Source of the DNA: Paenibacillus harenae | Lineage (GTDB): Bacteria > Bacillota > Bacilli > Paenibacillales > Paenibacillaceae | NCBI RefSeq assembly: GCF_030812415.1 | Contig: NZ_JAUSST010000001.1 | Span: 1-64,000 of the forward strand | Direction: 5' to 3' | DNA length: 64,000 nucleotides | Shown here: in pieces, positions 28,040 through 39,062 of the stretch | Numbering within the stretch: position 1 is the first letter of the stretch | How the letters are laid out: each line of letters opens with the position of its first letter | The notes under the pieces: generated by a model | Told to the model about the DNA's origin: nothing | The model's database searches: none | Seen by the model: only the letters and a program-made list of their open reading frames with translations | Program-made: the position numbers and the translations under genes

Positions 28040-29384
28040 GAGCATCAACTTCAAAATTTTATTGATCTTTATCGTTGCACTAGCGGTAGGTTTTGGACTC
28101 TCCATTCCGATCACCGTATCTTTGTTTCAAAACCAAGTCACGCAATCCATCCGGGACGAGTATGCGATGAAAAGCGGGTTGATTGCGGATGTTTATTCCC
28201 GATTGGCGCCAACCGAGCGCGGACATTATCTGAAACAGTTGTCCGAAGAGATGAAGGTATCCCTGTGGATCTACGATCGGATCGGATTGCGCTACGCGTA
28301 CGGCCAGACAAGCAAGCCCAACCTTACCGATGACGATATACGACTCGTCCGGGGCGGCGCCGAAGTCATGAGGCGCGCGTCCGTCCTGCCCTTGCCGACG
28401 AGCCTGCAAATGGGTTTTCCTTTGCGAACGGCGGATGAGCCGCTGGCGCTCGTCATCCATCCGGAAAGCTCCAGTATGTATCTCCTATTCACCATTATGG
28501 GTTCGTTCATTTTGATTGCGCTCACGATCGGCAGTTTCAAATTCATTCTCTTTACGAGAGTAGTGGTGAAGCCCTTAAAGGCATTGACGGCCGCGACCCA
28601 AAAAGTTGCCAAAGGAGACTATAATATCGTTTTTCAGACGAAGAGCAAGGATGAATTAGGCGTCTTGTCGAAGCAATTTCAGCAAATGGCCCACGAGATC
28701 GGCCAGGTTGAAAGGATGCGGCAGGAGTTCGTTTCCAACGTGTCCCACGAAATTCAAACCCCGCTGGCGTCCATTTCGGGTTTTGTTTCCATCCTGCAGA
28801 AAGACGGTCTTGATGAAGCCGAGCAGCTACGCTATCTGAACATTATCCGGCAGGAAAGTATGCGGTTGTCCCGACTGAGCGAGAACATGCTCCGACTGGC
28901 CACGATCGATTCGAACCATTATCCCTTCTATCCGTCGCTCGTTCGGCTTGACAGGCAGCTGCGCCGTATTGTCGTAGCCGCAGAGCCGCAATGGGCGGCG
29001 AAACGCTTGAATATTCACCTCGTGCTTCCGAAAACGACGATTCATGCGGACGAAGACCTTCTGAGCCAGGTTTGGCTGAATATTTTCGGCAACAGCATCA
29101 AATTTACGCCCGAAGGCGGCGACATCTCCATCGAGCTTCAGTCCGGAAACGGTGAAATCGGAGTCGTCTTTCGGGATACGGGAATCGGAATCGCCGAAGA
29201 AGACCGCAAGCGCGTTTTCGAGCGCTTTTATATGGCCGATAAATCGCACAACCGCGAAGCGGGGGGAAGCGGACTTGGTCTCGCGATCGTCAAGCGCGTT
29301 GTCGAATTACACAGCGGCTCGATCGAGATCGACAGCGCTGTAGGAAAAGGCACGGCGGTAACCGTCTTTCTGCCAGCCATGTAA
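28032..29384 (+). CDS. Membrane sensor histidine kinase
   Basis: A 450-aa kinase. Transmembrane segment 1 (about 8-30), an extracytoplasmic sensor of about 120 residues, TM2 (about 154-175), a HAMP domain (VVKPLKALTAATQKVAKGDY), a DHp domain with the phospho-His in FVSNVSHEIQTPLASISGF, and an ATPase domain with N box LNIFGNSIKFTPEG, G1 FRDTGIGIAEED and G2 GGSGLGLAIVKR. The sensor has no obvious metal-ligand cluster. Followed by a terminator hairpin at 29421-29446. Confidence 0.92.
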   Translation: MIKSINFKILLIFIVALAVGFGLSIPITVSLFQNQVTQSIRDEYAMKSGLIADVYSRLAPTERGHYLKQLSEEMKVSLWIYDRIGLRYAYGQTSKPNLTDDDIRLVRGGAEVMRRASVLPLPTSLQMGFPLRTADEPLALVIHPESSSMYLLFTIMGSFILIALTIGSFKFILFTRVVVKPLKALTAATQKVAKGDYNIVFQTKSKDELGVLSKQFQQMAHEIGQVERMRQEFVSNVSHEIQTPLASISGFVSILQKDGLDEAEQLRYLNIIRQESMRLSRLSENMLRLATIDSNHYPFYPSLVRLDRQLRRIVVAAEPQWAAKRLNIHLVLPKTTIHADEDLLSQVWLNIFGNSIKFTPEGGDISIELQSGNGEIGVVFRDTGIGIAEEDRKRVFERFYMADKSHNREAGGSGLGLAIVKRVVELHSGSIEIDSAVGKGTAVTVFLPAM

Positions 29385-29420
29385 CTCCGTCACACAATCG
29401 AAAACCCGAGCGAACGAAAA

Positions 29421-29479
29421 GGTGAACGATCCGTTCATCTTTTTTACATTTGTTTCCATTTTGTTCATATTACGTTCAC
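29421..29479 (+). promoter_or_regulatory. Terminator and OmpR-type direct repeats before oxidase
   Basis: GGTGAACG/CGTTCATC around ATC with a T-run ends the kinase operon (29421-29446). After it, GTTCAT (29463-29468) and GTTCAC (29474-29479) are spaced 11 bp, the usual period for tandem OmpR/PhoB binding; another GTTCAT is at 29433. The next 67 nt hold the oxidase leader with GAGGAGG. Confidence 0.5.
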
Positions 29480-29546
29480 ATAGGTCGCGTAGTATCGGTT
29501 GCGTAATCGAATCAGAAAAGATAAATCCACGAGGAGGAAATCGTTC

Positions 29547-31599
29547 ATGCTGTGGTTGATGGTCAATTTTGCGATGACCATATTGTTTCCAATTTTTTGG
29601 GGGGATTGCCGCTTGGCATGCGAGCCGAGCCTATCGGGCGCCTACGAAAGGCAAGTATTCCCGTTTGCGGTCGTCGCTCATTTGGACGGGAATAAGTGGA
29701 CTGGCCTTTTTCGTCAAAGCGACGGTGGTTGTTCTCCTGGGGGCGTCCGGGTGGTTCGTCGAAGATAAAGTGACGATGCAGTTGCCGATGGTGGCGATCC
29801 CCGCGGCGGCGATCGTGTTGTTCTCGATACCGGCGGCAAAGGCCATTCGGGCGGCAGCGGTTAAAGCATCAAAGGAACCGTTGACGGTTCAAGATCGTTT
29901 GGCGGCGGCCGCGCCAGGCTGGGTGTTCCCGGTCCTTGTTTCGTTTGTCGGCTCGCTTGCGGCGGCGGTTCAAGCTTTTTTTATCGCACAATGGCCGCTA
30001 AAAATCGGAACGGTAATTGCTGTTTGGTCGGTTTATGCGATGGTCGTCTATCTGCTATGGATTCGCCAAAAAAGAAGTTACTGCCATTTCGTCGTAACCG
30101 GATCGCCGAAAACGGGTACGCTCGCAGTACGAATATCCTGGAAATTCGGAGTTTTACTGCCGGTCGTGCTAGTTGCCGCAGTCGGGTTTATGTTCGGAGC
30201 GAAGGCGAGCCGCTTGCCAGAGCGGATGAGCATGGCCGATCATATGCACGCTCATACCGGCGGTAACGCACCGCAATTCGTGAACGTCACCGAATTGACC
30301 GGACCAAGAACCAGGACCCCCGACCGATCGTTTACCCTTGAAGCAAAAAAAACGATGATTACGCTGCCTTCAGGTGAAAGAAAAGAAGCTTGGACCTACA
30401 ACGGTCAAATTCCCGGACCGGAATTGCGAGTGAATCAAGGGGAATTGGTCGAGGTCACCTTGATCAACAAAGACATCGATGAAGGCGTTACAAACCATTG
30501 GCACGGTGTTGATGTTCCGAACAGTGAAGACGGAGTCGCGGGATTGACGCAAGATGCCGTCATGCCGCAAGAGAGGCACGTATATCGTTTCACTGCCGAG
30601 CAAGCGGGGACGAATTGGTATCATTCCCACCAGCAATCGTCCAAACAAGTGCAAATGGGACTTTATGGCGTCTTCATAGTGGAACCGGACACAACGCTGC
30701 CGTACAAAACGGCGGATATGGCGGTCGTCTTGCACAACTGGCAGGTGGAAAACGGAACGTCCGTTTCCTTGGGCGAACTGAACCGGCTTCAGCGCAAAAT
30801 TGCGGAACCCGGAACTCTCGTTCGACTGAGGTTCGTGAATGCGGGAAATATGCGTGCCCCGATTCATATTTCGGGCGTTCCGTTTCAAGTGGCGGCCATT
30901 GACGGCACCGACATTCATGAACCGGAGGATATGACCGACAGCCGTCTGGATTTGGCGGCCGGAGGAAGATACGATGTGACGTTCGTTATGCCGAATACGG
31001 TTGTAGGCATATCACGGCAAACCGGACCGTTTGCCCATGACGGCAACGTTCTCGTTATTAGCCCATCGAATGAGGGAATACCGCCGGACGCCGTCAAGGG
31101 GCCGATATTCGATCCCGCGTCTTATGGAACGCCCGCGAAGACGAAGTTCGGTCTCGATACCCGGTATGACCGAAATTACAAGCTAGTATTCGACAATCGG
31201 CTCGGCTTTTATAATGGGAAGTTTACGTTTGTGCATACGATCAACGGTAATGTTTTTCCGGATGCGCCGATGCATACGGTTCGCGAAGGCGAACTTGTAA
31301 AAATAACGTTCGTGAACCGCGGCTTTGATGATCATCCGATGCATCTGCACGGTCACCATATCCAAGTGCTCAGCCGCAACGGCAAGGCCGTTACGGGCAG
31401 TCCGTGGATCGCCGATACGCTGAACGTGGCTCCAGGGGAAACGTATAAGGTTGCTTTCATTGCCGACAATCCCGGCATCTGGATGGATCACTGCCACAAT
31501 CTCGACCACGCCGCCGTCGGGATGTCGGCGCACCTCGCCTATGAAGGCGTCTTTTCACCGTTTGAAATCGGCAGCGCTACCGTCAACCTGCCGGAGTGA
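29547..31599 (+). CDS. Membrane-anchored multicopper oxidase (frameshift near N terminus)
   Basis: Four to five hydrophobic helices then a two-domain multicopper oxidase of about 430 residues. All four copper motifs are present: NHWHGVDVP, WYHSHQQ, HPMHLHGHHIQV and HCHNLDHAAVGM. They supply the type 1, 2 and 3 sites, so a laccase-like or cuprous oxidase activity at the outer face of the membrane is expected. The natural start is ATG 29547 behind GAGGAGG. A 1-nt excess in the T6G6 run at 29594-29605 breaks the frame; the rest is open from 29605, with a possible TTG start at 29665 lacking a good ribosome site. Confidence 0.85.
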
Positions 31600-31676
31600 G
31601 CGAATACTTCGATAAGGAACATACCGGAATCAGAAAATGGGTATCAGGAAAGCAAAAAGGCTTGGAGGAGTTCGCT

Positions 31677-33194
31677 ATGACCGCAAATTCTAAAGCAAGC
31701 ATTCCCGATTCAAAACCATCATTACGTGCGCTTATTGCACCGCTTATTGCCATTATTATCGGGATGTTCATGGTTATTCTGGATGCCACTGCCGTGAATG
31801 TGGCCATTCCGGTTCTCGCAGATGATTTCAAAAGTTCCTTAAGCCTCATTCAATGGACGATTACTGGTTATGCACTTGCACAGGCAGCAGTGATTCCATT
31901 GGCAGGGTGGATGTCCGACCGGTTCGGTCCCAAGCAGGTTTTCATTATTTCCATCATTTTGTTCACAGCCAGCTCCATCTTATGTGCCTTTGCCAATACG
32001 GCAGAGCAGCTAATCCTCTTCAGAATATTGCAAGGCTTGGGCGGCGGCATGGTCATGCCGATTGCTTTTGCCATGACCTATCGGATCAGTCCGCCTGAGT
32101 CAGTAGGCAGAATCATGGGCTTGATGGGTGTTCCGATTTTGCTTGCGCCTGCGCTCGGACCGATTGTATCCGGTTATTTGGTTGACTATGTGAGCTGGGA
32201 ATGGATATTCCTGATTAATGTGCCCATCGGAATCATAGGTGTTATTACGTGTATCCTGGCGCTGCCGAATTTGCCGAAGAAGGCATCGACCTCATTGGAT
32301 TTCCTGGGGATCTTGCTGGCACCGCTCGCTTTTGGCGGCCTTTCTTACGGACTGAGCGAAGGAGGGTCCGGTTGGAATTCGGTCAAAACCGTCACCGGTG
32401 TTGCTGTCGGTGCGGTCGCCCTGATTCTGTTCGCCATCGTTGAGCTTAGACGTAATAAAGAACCTTTGCTGGAACTGAGGGTTTTCAGATCTTCGCAATT
32501 TACCCGCGGGATTCTCGTTCAGTGGACTTTGCAATTCGCCATGTTCGGCATTATTTTCGCTGTGCCGTATTTTATGCAGCAGTTAATGGGGATGAGTGCA
32601 TTCGAAGCGGGTTTTTGGACACTGCCTCAAGCGCTTGCCGCCGGAATCATGATACCGTTTGGCGGACGTCTATTCGATCGCATCGGTGCAAGACCTTTAG
32701 TGATCGGCGGCTTGATCTTCGTAGCTGCAGGCGCTTATCTTTTTTCCTTGATCGATCCGAGCAATAGCCCTTGGACATTTCTCGTTCCCCGTATGTTGCT
32801 CGGCATCGGAATGGGCTTGTCATACATTGCATTGAATACTCATTTGATTCAAACGGCGCCTCGCGAACTGGTTGGACGAGTTACCTCGCTGACAAGCGCA
32901 TCCCAACAGGTTGTCACTTCATTCGCAATAGCTGGACTTACAACTTTTCTTGTCAGCCGTTCAAGTCATTATGTAAGCAAGGGTGAGGCTGCATTGCCCG
33001 ATGCACTGACGCATGCCTTCCATAACTCCTACATTCTGATTGCTATACTTGCTGTAGCGGGTCTATTTTTAGCGACCACACTCAAACGCCCCGCTAAAGA
33101 CGATACAGCCATTCAGCCTAGCGTTGCAGATGAAGGTTCAATATTGGCCGTCGGCGACATCCTGAACCAAACGCAATGGGAGGGAGAGCAATGA
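31677..33194 (+). CDS. MFS drug exporter, DHA2 (EmrB/QacA) family, 14 TM
   Basis: A 505-aa proton-driven exporter. Motifs: LDATAVNVAIPVLADDF in helix 1 (motif D1), GWMSDRFGPKQVF in loop 2-3 (motif A), LFRILQGLGGGMVMPIAFAM in helix 4 (motif B) and LAPALGPIVSGYLVDYVSW in helix 5 (motif C, antiporter). Start 31677 is favoured by GGAGGAG 6 nt upstream; a GTG at 31596 overlapping the oxidase gene is also in frame. It overlaps the next ABC gene by ATGA, so the two were one translational unit. Substrate unknown. Confidence 0.88.
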   Translation: MTANSKASIPDSKPSLRALIAPLIAIIIGMFMVILDATAVNVAIPVLADDFKSSLSLIQWTITGYALAQAAVIPLAGWMSDRFGPKQVFIISIILFTASSILCAFANTAEQLILFRILQGLGGGMVMPIAFAMTYRISPPESVGRIMGLMGVPILLAPALGPIVSGYLVDYVSWEWIFLINVPIGIIGVITCILALPNLPKKASTSLDFLGILLAPLAFGGLSYGLSEGGSGWNSVKTVTGVAVGAVALILFAIVELRRNKEPLLELRVFRSSQFTRGILVQWTLQFAMFGIIFAVPYFMQQLMGMSAFEAGFWTLPQALAAGIMIPFGGRLFDRIGARPLVIGGLIFVAAGAYLFSLIDPSNSPWTFLVPRMLLGIGMGLSYIALNTHLIQTAPRELVGRVTSLTSASQQVVTSFAIAGLTTFLVSRSSHYVSKGEAALPDALTHAFHNSYILIAILAVAGLFLATTLKRPAKDDTAIQPSVADEGSILAVGDILNQTQWEGEQ

Positions 33195-35023
33195 CAAATA
33201 AAACGGGAGTCACCAGACTACTGGAAATCGCCGGAGAGAAGCGCGGACTGATGATGGTCTCCGGCCTGTTATCTTCGCTTAGCGCCGTTTGCATGCTGGT
33301 GCCTTACGCTTCCGTCTTTTTCATTTTGAAAGAGTTGCTGGAACACGCAGCATCCCCGGCTTTGGCAGACGGAGCGAAGATGATCCGTTGGGGCGTTATC
33401 GCTTTAATCGGCTTAGCGGCCGGTTTGGTTACGATGTATGCGGGAGGAATGGTTTCTCATATCGCCGCTTTTCGTATTCTTTACGGTCTCAGAGTCAAGC
33501 TTTCCGGCCATATCGGCAAGCTTCCGCTTGGTTGGCTGAACGGTAAGTCGACGGGAGCCGTCAAGAAAACGCTGGAACAAAACGTGGAGAAAGTGGAAAC
33601 GTTCATTGCTCATCATTTGCCCGATCTCGTCCATGTTGCTGTGACCACGGTCCTGATGATCGCCGTGATGTTTACGCTGAATGTTTGGTTGGCGCTTGCG
33701 TGCGTCGTGCCGATTGTCCTCGCTTTTGCGGTTCAGATCGCGTTGATCAGCGGAACGAGGACGAAAGAAAACCTCAAGCTTTGCCATGATTCGCTGGAAC
33801 AGATGAATGCTTCTGCCGTCCAGTATGTGCGGGGGATGCCAGCCGTCAAGGTGTTCGGGCAAACCGTGCAGTCTTTTCGCCAGTTTTATCAGGACATGAT
33901 CCGCTACCGTGACTATGGTGTGAAATTAACGGATCAGTTTCAATACGGATATTTGATTTTTAAGGTAATTCTCGGCTCGCTTGCCGCATTTGTTCTGCCT
34001 GTCGGCGTGTTCTTATTGAGCCGCGATCCGGGCAGCGTCGCCTTCGCCTCCGTCCTGCTGTTTTTCCTGGTCATGGCGCCAGGCATATACGCTCCGATGT
34101 TTAAAATCATGTTCCTGGCTTAAACGCTCAGGGATATTAACGAGGGCGTTCAGCGCATCGACCGCATATTGGCGGAAGGGCATGTGCCGGAGCCTGAGCG
34201 TCCGAGGCGGCCGACTTCATTCGATGTTTCATTCGATCATGTCTTTTTTTCGTATGGTACGGAGCCTGCGGATAACGATGCGCTTAAGGACATTTCCTTT
34301 ACCGCTCGCCAAGGGGAAGTGACAGCGCTCGTTGGCCCGTCGGGAGCGGGCAAATCGACCGTGGCCAATCTGGTGCCTCGTTTCTGGAATGTAAACACGG
34401 GAGCGATCCGCATCGGCAATGTGGATATCCGCGAAATTGCGACCCCTGATCTGATGAACACCGTCGCATTCGTGTTTCAGGAGTCGTTTTTGTTTTACGA
34501 TACCGTGTACAACAATATTGCGGTCGGGCGGCCGGATGCGTCGCCGGAAGAAGTGTACGCCGCGGCGAAGGCGGCGCAGTGTCATGCGTTCATCGAGATC
34601 CTTCCGCTAGGGTATGACACGTTGATTGGAGAAGGAGGCGTCTATTTGTCCGGCGGGGAAGAACAGCGGATCTCCGTGGCCAGAGCGATCCTGAAAAACT
34701 CTCCCATCCTAGTGCTCGATGAGGCGACGGCGTTTGCCGATCCGGAGAACGAGCATGAGATGCAGCTGGCGTTGAAAGCGTTGATAAAAAACAAGACGGT
34801 CATCGTCATCGCTCATCGCCTGTCCACCATTCGAGATGCGGAACAAATTCTTGTGATGGAAAGCGGGAGAATCGTCGAACGGGGAAGGCATGAAGCCCTC
34901 ATCTCGGTAAACGGATTGTACGGACTCATGTGGCGTTCCTATAGACATGCAGTACAATGGCATATGGGCAAAGGGGAGGGGGACGCTGAACATGAGCATG
35001 CTGCGCAACATTACGGCGGATAA
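33191..35023 (+). pseudogene. ABC exporter half 1, nonsense-interrupted
   Basis: A fused permease-ATPase of about 610 aa. The six-helix domain runs to residue about 310, where TAA at 34121-34123 interrupts MFLA*TLRDINEG in frame; related proteins carry Ser or another residue here, so TCA to TAA is the simplest change. The downstream part stays open to 35023 with Walker A GPSGAGKST, signature LSGGEEQRIS, Walker B LVLDEATAFAD and IAHRLST. Reinitiation could make two separate chains. It pairs with the next gene as a heterodimeric exporter of the siderophore/lipid type (IrtA/YbtP-like layout). Confidence 0.82.
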
Positions 35024-36717
35024 TCCGCGCTCGTTGATCAAACCTGTTTTTTACACGACCGTTGCCAATCTGGCGGGCGTAATCCCTTTTGCGCTGTTGG
35101 TGGAAGCAGTGAGATTCTTTAACCCGTTTGTCCATCCCGATATCCAGCTCGATACGGCACGGCTCTGGTGGGTGTGCGGGGGGCTGGCGGTTTCGCTTGT
35201 TCTCTTGTTCGCATGTGAAAATCCCGCCTATCGTGCCCAATACCGCGATGCATACAGCGCGGCAGCGGACGGACGATCACGGCTGGCCGAGCATTTGCGC
35301 AAGTTGTCGCTAGGTTACCTGAACAGGCGAGATCCAGGCGACCTGGCCAATATGATGGTGGGCGATTTTGCGATGCTGGAACACGGTATCTCCCATTTGG
35401 TTCCGCAGATGATCGGGGCCGCCGTCATGCCGGTTCTGGCCTTGATTGGCCTGTCTTTCCTCGACTGGCGTCTGGCGCTTTCCCTGTTCGCGGCGCTGCC
35501 GGTGGCAATCCTGCTGGTGCTCTTGACGTCGGGTATCCAGCGCAAACTCGGCTCGCAGCAAACACGGGCCAAGATCGATGCTTCCAACCGGCTGCAAGAA
35601 TACTTGAACGGTATCCGGGTGATCAAGGCTTATAACTTGACCGGAGAACGTTTTGTCCGGCTTGAACTGTCATTCAGGGTATTGATGCGGAAGAGCATCC
35701 GCCTCGAAGGGAATATTGGGGCCGATTGTACTGAGCGCGGTTGCCTGTGTTCGTGCCGGTGTTACCCTGATGGTCATTCATCTGCTTCTCGGCGGAAGCC
35801 TGGATGTTATCACGTTCGTAGCCTTCCTAATCATCGGAACCCGAATTTTCGATCCGCTGACGACAGCGCTCGCCGGTTATGCGCAGTTTCGCTATTCCGA
35901 GCAGGCGGGCGAACGTATCGTGCAGCTCTTACGGGAGCCGGTCATGCAAGGAGAGCGGCAGCCCCCTGCAGATCATGATGTCGAATTGAAGCAGGTTACG
36001 TTTGGCTATCTGGATCAACTGGTCTTGCGAGACGTGAGCGTAAGCATGCCGGCAGGTTCCTTCACCGCATTGGTCGGCCCTTCGGGCAGCGGCAAAAGTA
36101 CCATTCTTCGGCTCATTGCCCGTTTTTACGACCCAGTAAAGGGAATGGTGACAATGGGCGGGGAGGATATTCGTGCCATGGACCCGGAAGCGTTGTTGCA
36201 CAAAGTATCCATGGTGTTTCAGGATGTGTACCTCTTTCAGGATACGATTGCAGGCAATATCCGGTTCGGACGAAGCGACGCAACGCACGAGGAAATCGAG
36301 GAAGCGGCGCGGCTTGCTTGTTGTCACGATTTTATCCTGAAGTTGCCAAACAGTTACGACACGATGGTTGGCGAAGGCGGAAACACACTGTCGGGCGGTG
36401 AAAAACAGCGAATTTCCATTGCCAGGGCGATGCTGAAAAATGCGCCGATCATTCTCCTCGATGAAGCAACGGCTTCACTCGATCCCGAGAACGAAGCGGA
36501 GATTCAGAAAGCGATCGATCGGCTTGTTCGAGGCCGAACCGTCATCGTCGTTGCTCATAGGCTCAAAACCGTACAGCATGCCGACCGGATTGTTGTTCTG
36601 AATCATGGGCGGATCGTGGAGCAAGGCCGCCATGACGAATTGCTTTCGTCGAATGGCCTGTATGCCCGGCTATGGCGACGGCAGCATGATGCAGGCGAGT
36701 GGCGGATGACTCTGTGA
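34992..36717 (+). pseudogene. ABC exporter half 2, frameshifted
   Basis: The partner of the preceding gene, starting 31 nt inside its end behind GGGGAGGGGG. The permease half is open from ATG 34992 to about residue 240, where one extra G in the run 35709-35711 shifts the frame; removing it restores RLEGILGPIVLSAVACVRAG. The remaining frame 35716-36717 has Walker A GPSGSGKST, signature LSGGEKQRIS and Walker B IILLDEATASLD with VAHRLKT. Both partners being hit suggests loss of function of the whole exporter. Confidence 0.82.
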
Positions 36718-36884
36718 ATGCTTACGGCGGCAATGCCCAATAAAATTCAGATTCTTTTCGATGCCTAAAGGCTTGCATATCTCTGGTGTTCAGGATACTA
36801 AACTATTTCAGCAACGAATTGATGAAATAAATTCGATAAGCGCTTGAAGATGTATGTAAAGTACAATAAGAGAGGATTTTTGAG

Positions 36885-37784
36885 ATGAAGCGAAGCAAAC
36901 GGAGCAAACTGGTAGAATATATTTTATTAATGAGAGGTACAAAACAACGTTATTCAGACAAAGTGAAGTTTGCGAAATTCCTCGAACAAAAGCGAACCGA
37001 GAATGCAAAACCATATATTTTGCCTAGAAGAATCCAACAGAAACTGAATATTGCGATGGAACATTCGTATGGGAAGGATTGTTATATTTTACAAGGAAAC
37101 AAACAAGCCAATGAAAAATATATTATTTATTTACATGGTGGAGGTTATGTAAATCAGCCTCTGGGTGCACATTGGAAATTCATGCGTAAAATAACAGACC
37201 TGAGCCATGCTACCATGATTGTACCTGTCTATCCAAAAGTCCCTCTTCACAAGTATCATGAATCATATGATCAAGTACTCCCCATTTATGAAAAGCTGTT
37301 AATGAAAACCTCTCCGCAAAATATTATATTTATGGGAGATTCGGCAGGTGGTGGATTTGCGTTAGCATTAGCTCAATTGTTAAAGGAAAAAGATCTACCA
37401 CAACCGAGTCGAATTATATTACTTTCTCCATGGTTAGATATCACATTGTCGAATCCAGATATTCAGAAATTCGAGAAAAATGATGCCATGCTAGGTTCAT
37501 ATGGACTCGCCATTATCGGAAAACTATATGCTGGTGACACAGACCCGAATCAGTATCTTTTAAGCCCAATAAACGGTGATATACAAGGCTTAGGGGAAAT
37601 TTCCTTATTTATCGGAACTCATGAGTTGCTGTTAGCTGATGCGCGAAAGTTTAGAGACCGAGCTAAAAAGGAAGGTGTCATGATCAATTACTACGAATAC
37701 CCAAAAATGAACCATGTCTTTCCTGCGCTGCCGATTCCAGAAGCCAAAAAAGCAATCAGACAAATCATTGATTTGATCTCTTGA
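36885..37784 (+). CDS. Alpha/beta hydrolase, HSL family esterase
   Basis: A 299-aa cytosolic esterase of the hormone-sensitive-lipase (alpha/beta hydrolase fold-3) family. The oxyanion motif is YLHGGGYVNQP, the nucleophile Ser lies in MGDSAGGGFALAL, the acid is probably Asp in LLLADARKF and the His in YPKMNHVFPALP. AGAGAGGA precedes the ATG. It is distinctly AT-rich compared with the exporters before it, suggesting a separate origin. It stands alone. Substrates are likely short-chain esters. Confidence 0.87.
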   Translation: MKRSKRSKLVEYILLMRGTKQRYSDKVKFAKFLEQKRTENAKPYILPRRIQQKLNIAMEHSYGKDCYILQGNKQANEKYIIYLHGGGYVNQPLGAHWKFMRKITDLSHATMIVPVYPKVPLHKYHESYDQVLPIYEKLLMKTSPQNIIFMGDSAGGGFALALAQLLKEKDLPQPSRIILLSPWLDITLSNPDIQKFEKNDAMLGSYGLAIIGKLYAGDTDPNQYLLSPINGDIQGLGEISLFIGTHELLLADARKFRDRAKKEGVMINYYEYPKMNHVFPALPIPEAKKAIRQIIDLIS

Positions 37785-38331
37785 AATAAAAACCGGAAGT
37801 ATGTCAAGACTCATAAAAAGCTGATCTTTCGCGAATGACCGCTAATTCAGATAAACTTAAATCTAGATAATGAAATGTAGATAAAGTTTAGAACTCAGCA
37901 TATTAAAACTTAGGACCTGAGCCGGTGCAAGGATGGATCGTAGCGATGGATGCCAGGACGAAACTTGTTCATGTGCAGAAAAACGGAGAGGTAACCAAAC
38001 TGCCCTTCATGGATATTATGCGCGTGGGGAGCACTGAATAACGACGAGATTCCAAGAACCATAAATCAATAGAAACATTGAAGAATCGAATATATAGTAG
38101 CATGTAATAACACTATCTCTATCTTAAGGGAATAGTACCCAGCAGATGTCAGGGGTCAAATCCCTCCGACCAAACCAAACCTCGAAAACCCAAGAATCCT
38201 TATTCTATAAGGGTTCTTGGTTTTTTTGCAATTCCAAGAAGTCAAAACCAATGCAAAGCCGAACAAACCGTTTACGCGAACAGCATGCGCCTGACCGTTT
38301 CACCGCCAAATCCGATAGTGTAACGCATCCG
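37785..38331. other. Intergenic with gene scraps and terminator
   Basis: 37895-38041 is an open stretch reading PEPVQGWIVAMDARTKLVHV then KLPFMDIMRVG and a stop, like the C-terminal half of a YolD-type protein with no start. 38189-38228 is a strong terminator: CCAAGAATCCTTAT pairs with ATAAGGGTTCTTGG before TTTTTTT. CAGGGGTCAAATCCCTCC near 38150 has the look of a tRNA T-arm, but there is no tRNA body. Confidence 0.5.
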
Positions 38332-38682
38332 TCAATTTAGCCAGCCACACAGAACCTTGCCGTGCAAGGGCGGTTTTTCTCTTTCGAGAACACCTTCCCT
38401 TCGGGCAGACCCTTGCACGGCAAGTATTTCTTCGAGCCAAGAATCCGAAAGTTCCTTTACTTGTAGGAGTGTTTGAAAGTTCTCAAATGGTACTTGGATG
38501 TCAGGCTTACCTTGTATTCCACGAATCCAACTATATTCCACATCTAAAATGTGAAAGATTGTTTTGAGAATACCACCTAGTCCGCCTGTGCGGTTAAGCA
38601 ACAACTCTTCCGATGGTACTTGTTTTAATAATTCAAACCATTCATTTCTAACCGTCCAATTATATTGAAACAATTTAATCAA
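38332..38682 (-). CDS. DinB-family protein, C-terminally truncated
   Basis: A DinB/DUF664-like four-helix-bundle protein. TTG start at 38682 with AGGAG upstream gives LIKLFQYNWTVRNEWFELLK, the first metal-ligand helix, then HILDVEYSWIRGIQGKPD, a typical DinB second helix with the ligand His. The last 25 residues (ARREGVLEREKPPLHGK...) do not fit the family and the protein is about 40 residues short, so the third ligand helix is lost. Such genes usually stand opposite a WYL regulator, as the next remnant shows. Confidence 0.7.
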   Translation of the reverse strand: MIKLFQYNWTVRNEWFELLKQVPSEELLLNRTGGLGGILKTIFHILDVEYSWIRGIQGKPDIQVPFENFQTLLQVKELSDSWLEEILAVQGSARREGVLEREKPPLHGKVLCGWLN

Positions 38683-38792
38683 CCTACAACAACTCCTAGA
38701 TAATATTAAGCTCATCATTCTATATTAGAACGCATGTTCCCTTTAGTAAATGTTTTCCTTGATAGGATTTTCAATTCTGCCAGTTAGCTTAA

Positions 38793-39062
38793 CGCCCACG
38801 CCAGTCTAATTTTGAAACCAGCGTGAGGACCATCTATCGCGACATTCAGGCGCTCAGCGAAGCAGGCGTGCCGATTACAGGCACTACAGGCACAGGGTAT
38901 ACCTTAATGGAGGGATATTTTCTACCTCCGATTAGTTTTACGATAGAGGAAGCCGTGACCTTGCTTATAGGAACAGAGTTTATCGAGCAACGATTTGATG
39001 ATGATTATCGTGATAGAGCTAATGTTGCTAGGAGGAAAATCGAGGTCACTCTATCAGACAGT
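38793..39062 (+). pseudogene. WYL/YafY-type regulator, broken at both ends
   Basis: SNFETSVRTIYRDIQALSEA is the recognition helix of a YafY-type HTH regulator, followed by GVPITGTTGTGYTLMEGYFL and the start of the WYL region. The first 30 residues are missing (stop at 38790-38792) and the gene is cut near 39060 by IS110-family sequence. Confidence 0.8.

Noticed and set aside
29591..29605. Programmed ribosomal frameshift in the multicopper oxidase
   Set aside because: The shift needed is +1 (or -2). The T6G6 tract does not fit the canonical -1 heptamer in the zero frame, and no stimulatory stem follows. A lesion or assembly error is simpler.
38138..38170. tRNA 3' half or att site
   Set aside because: CAGGGGTCAAATCCCTCC resembles a T-arm, but the loop lacks the TTC, the stem is imperfect, and no acceptor or anticodon arm is found upstream.
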